The translations under genes were made by a program, and so were the position numbers. The notes under the pieces were generated by a model, which saw only the letters and a program-made list of their open reading frames with translations, was not told the DNA's origin and did no database searches. Below, one piece after another: positions 4,800 to 6,515 of a stretch of 6,515 nt of DNA. The stretch spans positions 1-6,515 of the forward strand of contig JAOUEB010000082.1 of the NCBI GenBank assembly GCA_029858925.1, in the 5' to 3' direction. Position 1 is the stretch's first letter; each line of letters starts with the position of its first letter. The stretch comes from Nitrospira sp. Lineage in GTDB: Bacteria > Nitrospirota > Nitrospiria > Nitrospirales > Nitrospiraceae.

Positions 4800-6515
4800 T
4801 CAGGCCGCTTGCGCGGCACACCAGTTCCTATTGGACAGCTCGGGGCAAGGCTCGAAGCGTTTGCCGTATGTCTTCGTGAATGATTCCAGTTTTTCCCTGA
4901 TCTGCTCAGGCCCCATGCTGCGCCCTGCCCATCCGAGCAGTCCACCTCGGAACGCCGGGAACCCAATACCATAGGTCAAGGCAAAATCCACCTGCCAAGG
5001 ATGCTCCACAATCTTGTCATGCAGGCAACGCACGGCTTCGTCGACCATGGGGAGAATCAGACGGTCACGCATCATGTCGTCAGAGAGAGGGCTGCATTCC
5101 GACGGATGGGCCTGCCGATAATTCGCAACAGCGTGCAGCGCTTGCGGATTCTCTTTGCCGGACTTCCAAAATGTAATCGGCGGACTCTTCTCCGGAAGGA
5201 GCGTCCGGAGTAGCGCCTCGCGCGACTCGATTCGGGGCCCTAGCACCGTGAGGGAGGTCAGGACATGCAGGCCTACAGGGAGTCCGATCAAATCGAGCAG
5301 TTCCAACGGACCCATCGGACGCCCGCTGTCCACCGCCATCCCGAAACTCTTTGCCACAGTATCAATGCGTAGAAACGGAACGCCTTCACTCACCAGGATC
5401 ACAGCCTCGGCCAAATAGCGGGAGAGAATCCGGTTGACGAGGAACCCTGGCCCATCGTTCACCACTAACGGAAACTTGCCCATTCGTTTGGCAAGGCTAC
5501 AGGCCTGCGCCAGCGCCCGCTCGGATGTAAAGGGCGCGCGCACCACTTCGACCAACTGCATTTTCGCCACTGGGTTGAAGAAGTGGAGCCCCACGCACCG
5601 TTCAGGATGCACGGCTTTCACAGCAATATCGGCCAGGGTGTAAGACGACGTATTGGTGGCAAAGATCGCGTCTGGCTGTGCCTCTGATTCGAACTCCGCC
5701 AACACCGCTCGTTTGACATCGAGTTTTTCCGACACCGCTTCGATGACAAGAGACGAACGGCTCACATCCTTGATCTGCATCGTCGGCGTAACCCGCATCA
5801 TGCGATACCGCATCTCGGAAGGCAGGATGATCCGCTTCTTGACCTGAACCGTTTGGGCCTTTTGGATGCGTCCCATGGCATTCGCGAGGATGTCCGACGA
5901 TACATCTCGCAAAACGACTTCGCTCCCCTTTTCCGCCAATTGTCCGGCAATCTGAGAGCCCATCAATCCAGCCCCCAGCACCGCAATGCGGCCGGCTGAC
6001 GCAGGAACGACGGCCACGTTGCGTTTCACCCTTTCGCCCGCCAGGAACAACTCGACGAGGTGTGAGGAAATCGGATCGGCCATGAGCTCCATCAGGCGCG
6101 GCTTCTCAACCGTGAGCGATCCCTCCAGAACACTCAACCCAAGCCCTCCCTCTACTGCCTCGATCGCGCGGAGGGGAGCCGGATAGAAATGCCGGACCCG
6201 CTTCACGACTTGCCGTCGAGCATAGCGACAAACGAGTCCACGAATTCCTGGCATACTAAACGCTCGTACGCTTACCGGCAGTGGCGCCCGTTCAGCAGGA
6301 GCCGACGCGCGCGCGCGGGTCTGTGCAATGGCCATCTCAACGAGGGTTTCCTTCTGAATCGACTCCAGCGTCCTCACCCTGGAAGGAAGCGACGTGACCA
6401 TCCCTTCTATCAACCTCATTCTCAACGCTTGTCTTGGGAATACGGTCTTCCCGGTTGTGATCATCTCCACAGCTCCCGGCAAGCCGATCAGCCTGGGCAG
6501 CCTTTGCGTGCCGCC
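4800..6515 (-). CDS. fadJ: Multifunctional fatty acid oxidation enzyme (enoyl-CoA hydratase / 3-hydroxyacyl-CoA dehydrogenase), N-terminus cut by window edge
   Basis: The 571 visible residues are the C-terminal part of a FadJ/FadB-type alpha subunit, which hydrates enoyl-CoA and oxidises 3-hydroxyacyl-CoA with NAD+. The frame stays open to the right edge and starts with GGTQRLPRLIG (1-11), the end of the crotonase active-site region. The true start is therefore outside the window, and the in-frame TTG at 6482 is only a leucine codon. A linker (about 50-170) follows, then the NAD-binding GAGLMG (181-186). Dehydrogenase active-site residues are all present: NTSS (288-291), His311 in HFFNP, Glu323 in LVEVV and Asn361 in FLVNRIL. 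A second C-terminal helical domain includes ILPMVDEAVRCL and the GIGFPAFRGG loop. Family length is about 710-720, so about 145 residues are missing, including the two hydratase glutamates. FadB and FadJ cannot be separated here. The thiolase partner is not in the window. Confidence 0.95.
   Translation of the reverse strand, partial: GGTQRLPRLIGLPGAVEMITTGKTVFPRQALRMRLIEGMVTSLPSRVRTLESIQKETLVEMAIAQTRARASAPAERAPLPVSVRAFSMPGIRGLVCRYARRQVVKRVRHFYPAPLRAIEAVEGGLGLSVLEGSLTVEKPRLMELMADPISSHLVELFLAGERVKRNVAVVPASAGRIAVLGAGLMGSQIAGQLAEKGSEVVLRDVSSDILANAMGRIQKAQTVQVKKRIILPSEMRYRMMRVTPTMQIKDVSRSSLVIEAVSEKLDVKRAVLAEFESEAQPDAIFATNTSSYTLADIAVKAVHPERCVGLHFFNPVAKMQLVEVVRAPFTSERALAQACSLAKRMGKFPLVVNDGPGFLVNRILSRYLAEAVILVSEGVPFLRIDTVAKSFGMAVDSGRPMGPLELLDLIGLPVGLHVLTSLTVLGPRIESREALLRTLLPEKSPPITFWKSGKENPQALHAVANYRQAHPSECSPLSDDMMRDRLILPMVDEAVRCLHDKIVEHPWQVDFALTYGIGFPAFRGGLLGWAGRSMGPEQIREKLESFTKTYGKRFEPCPELSNRNWCAAQAA
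6306..6317. repeat. (CG)6 dinucleotide tract inside the fadJ linker
   Basis: Six uninterrupted CG units lie in the stretch encoding an Ala/Arg-rich part of the linker between hydratase and dehydrogenase domains. The tract is short. It is noted only because alternating CG runs can slip, and a change here would shift frame in a poorly conserved linker. Confidence 0.6.

Noticed and set aside
6480..6482. TTG as the start codon of the FadJ-type gene
   Set aside because: The open frame continues to the window edge, and the 11 upstream codons encode the conserved crotonase motif GGTQRLPRLIG.

Overview
The window is a piece of a bacterial chromosome with moderately high G+C. It is gene-dense, and every start it contains has a recognisable Shine-Dalgarno sequence. 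It carries four complete or nearly complete lipid-metabolism genes on the minus strand and one FAD-dependent dehydrogenase gene on the plus strand. I see no mobile element, CRISPR array, RNA gene or phage gene. The gene set and protein style would suit an environmental Gram-negative such as a Nitrospira-like member of the Nitrospirota. That is an impression from memory and cannot be proven from the sequence.

Right to left along the minus strand: positions 6515-4800 hold the C-terminal four fifths of a FadJ/FadB-type multifunctional beta-oxidation enzyme, whose N-terminus lies beyond the right edge. After a 27-nt gap comes a FadD-type long-chain acyl-CoA synthetase (4772-3111). Next is a plus-strand gene (1952-3097) for an L-2-hydroxyglutarate dehydrogenase-like flavoenzyme, convergent with fadD with only 13 nt between the stop codons. 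It is divergent from the next minus-strand gene across a 110-nt region that contains small inverted repeats. The minus strand then continues with a divergent patatin-like phospholipase (1841-564). Its last 16 nt overlap the start of a glycerophosphodiester phosphodiesterase gene (579 to beyond the left edge).

The genes can be read as one metabolic theme. The patatin-like lipase would release fatty acids from membrane lipids. The phosphodiesterase would split the deacylated head group into glycerol-3-phosphate and an alcohol. FadD would activate the fatty acids and the FadJ-type enzyme would oxidise them. The flavoenzyme may feed electrons from a 2-hydroxyacid (or conceivably glycerol-3-phosphate) into the respiratory chain. 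All individual families are known. The less ordinary points are the arrangement (an opposite-strand gene nested between two same-strand lipid gene pairs with no visible terminator), the motif divergence of the patatin protein, and the repeat structure in the divergent intergenic region. I do not see convincing evidence of an entirely new system.
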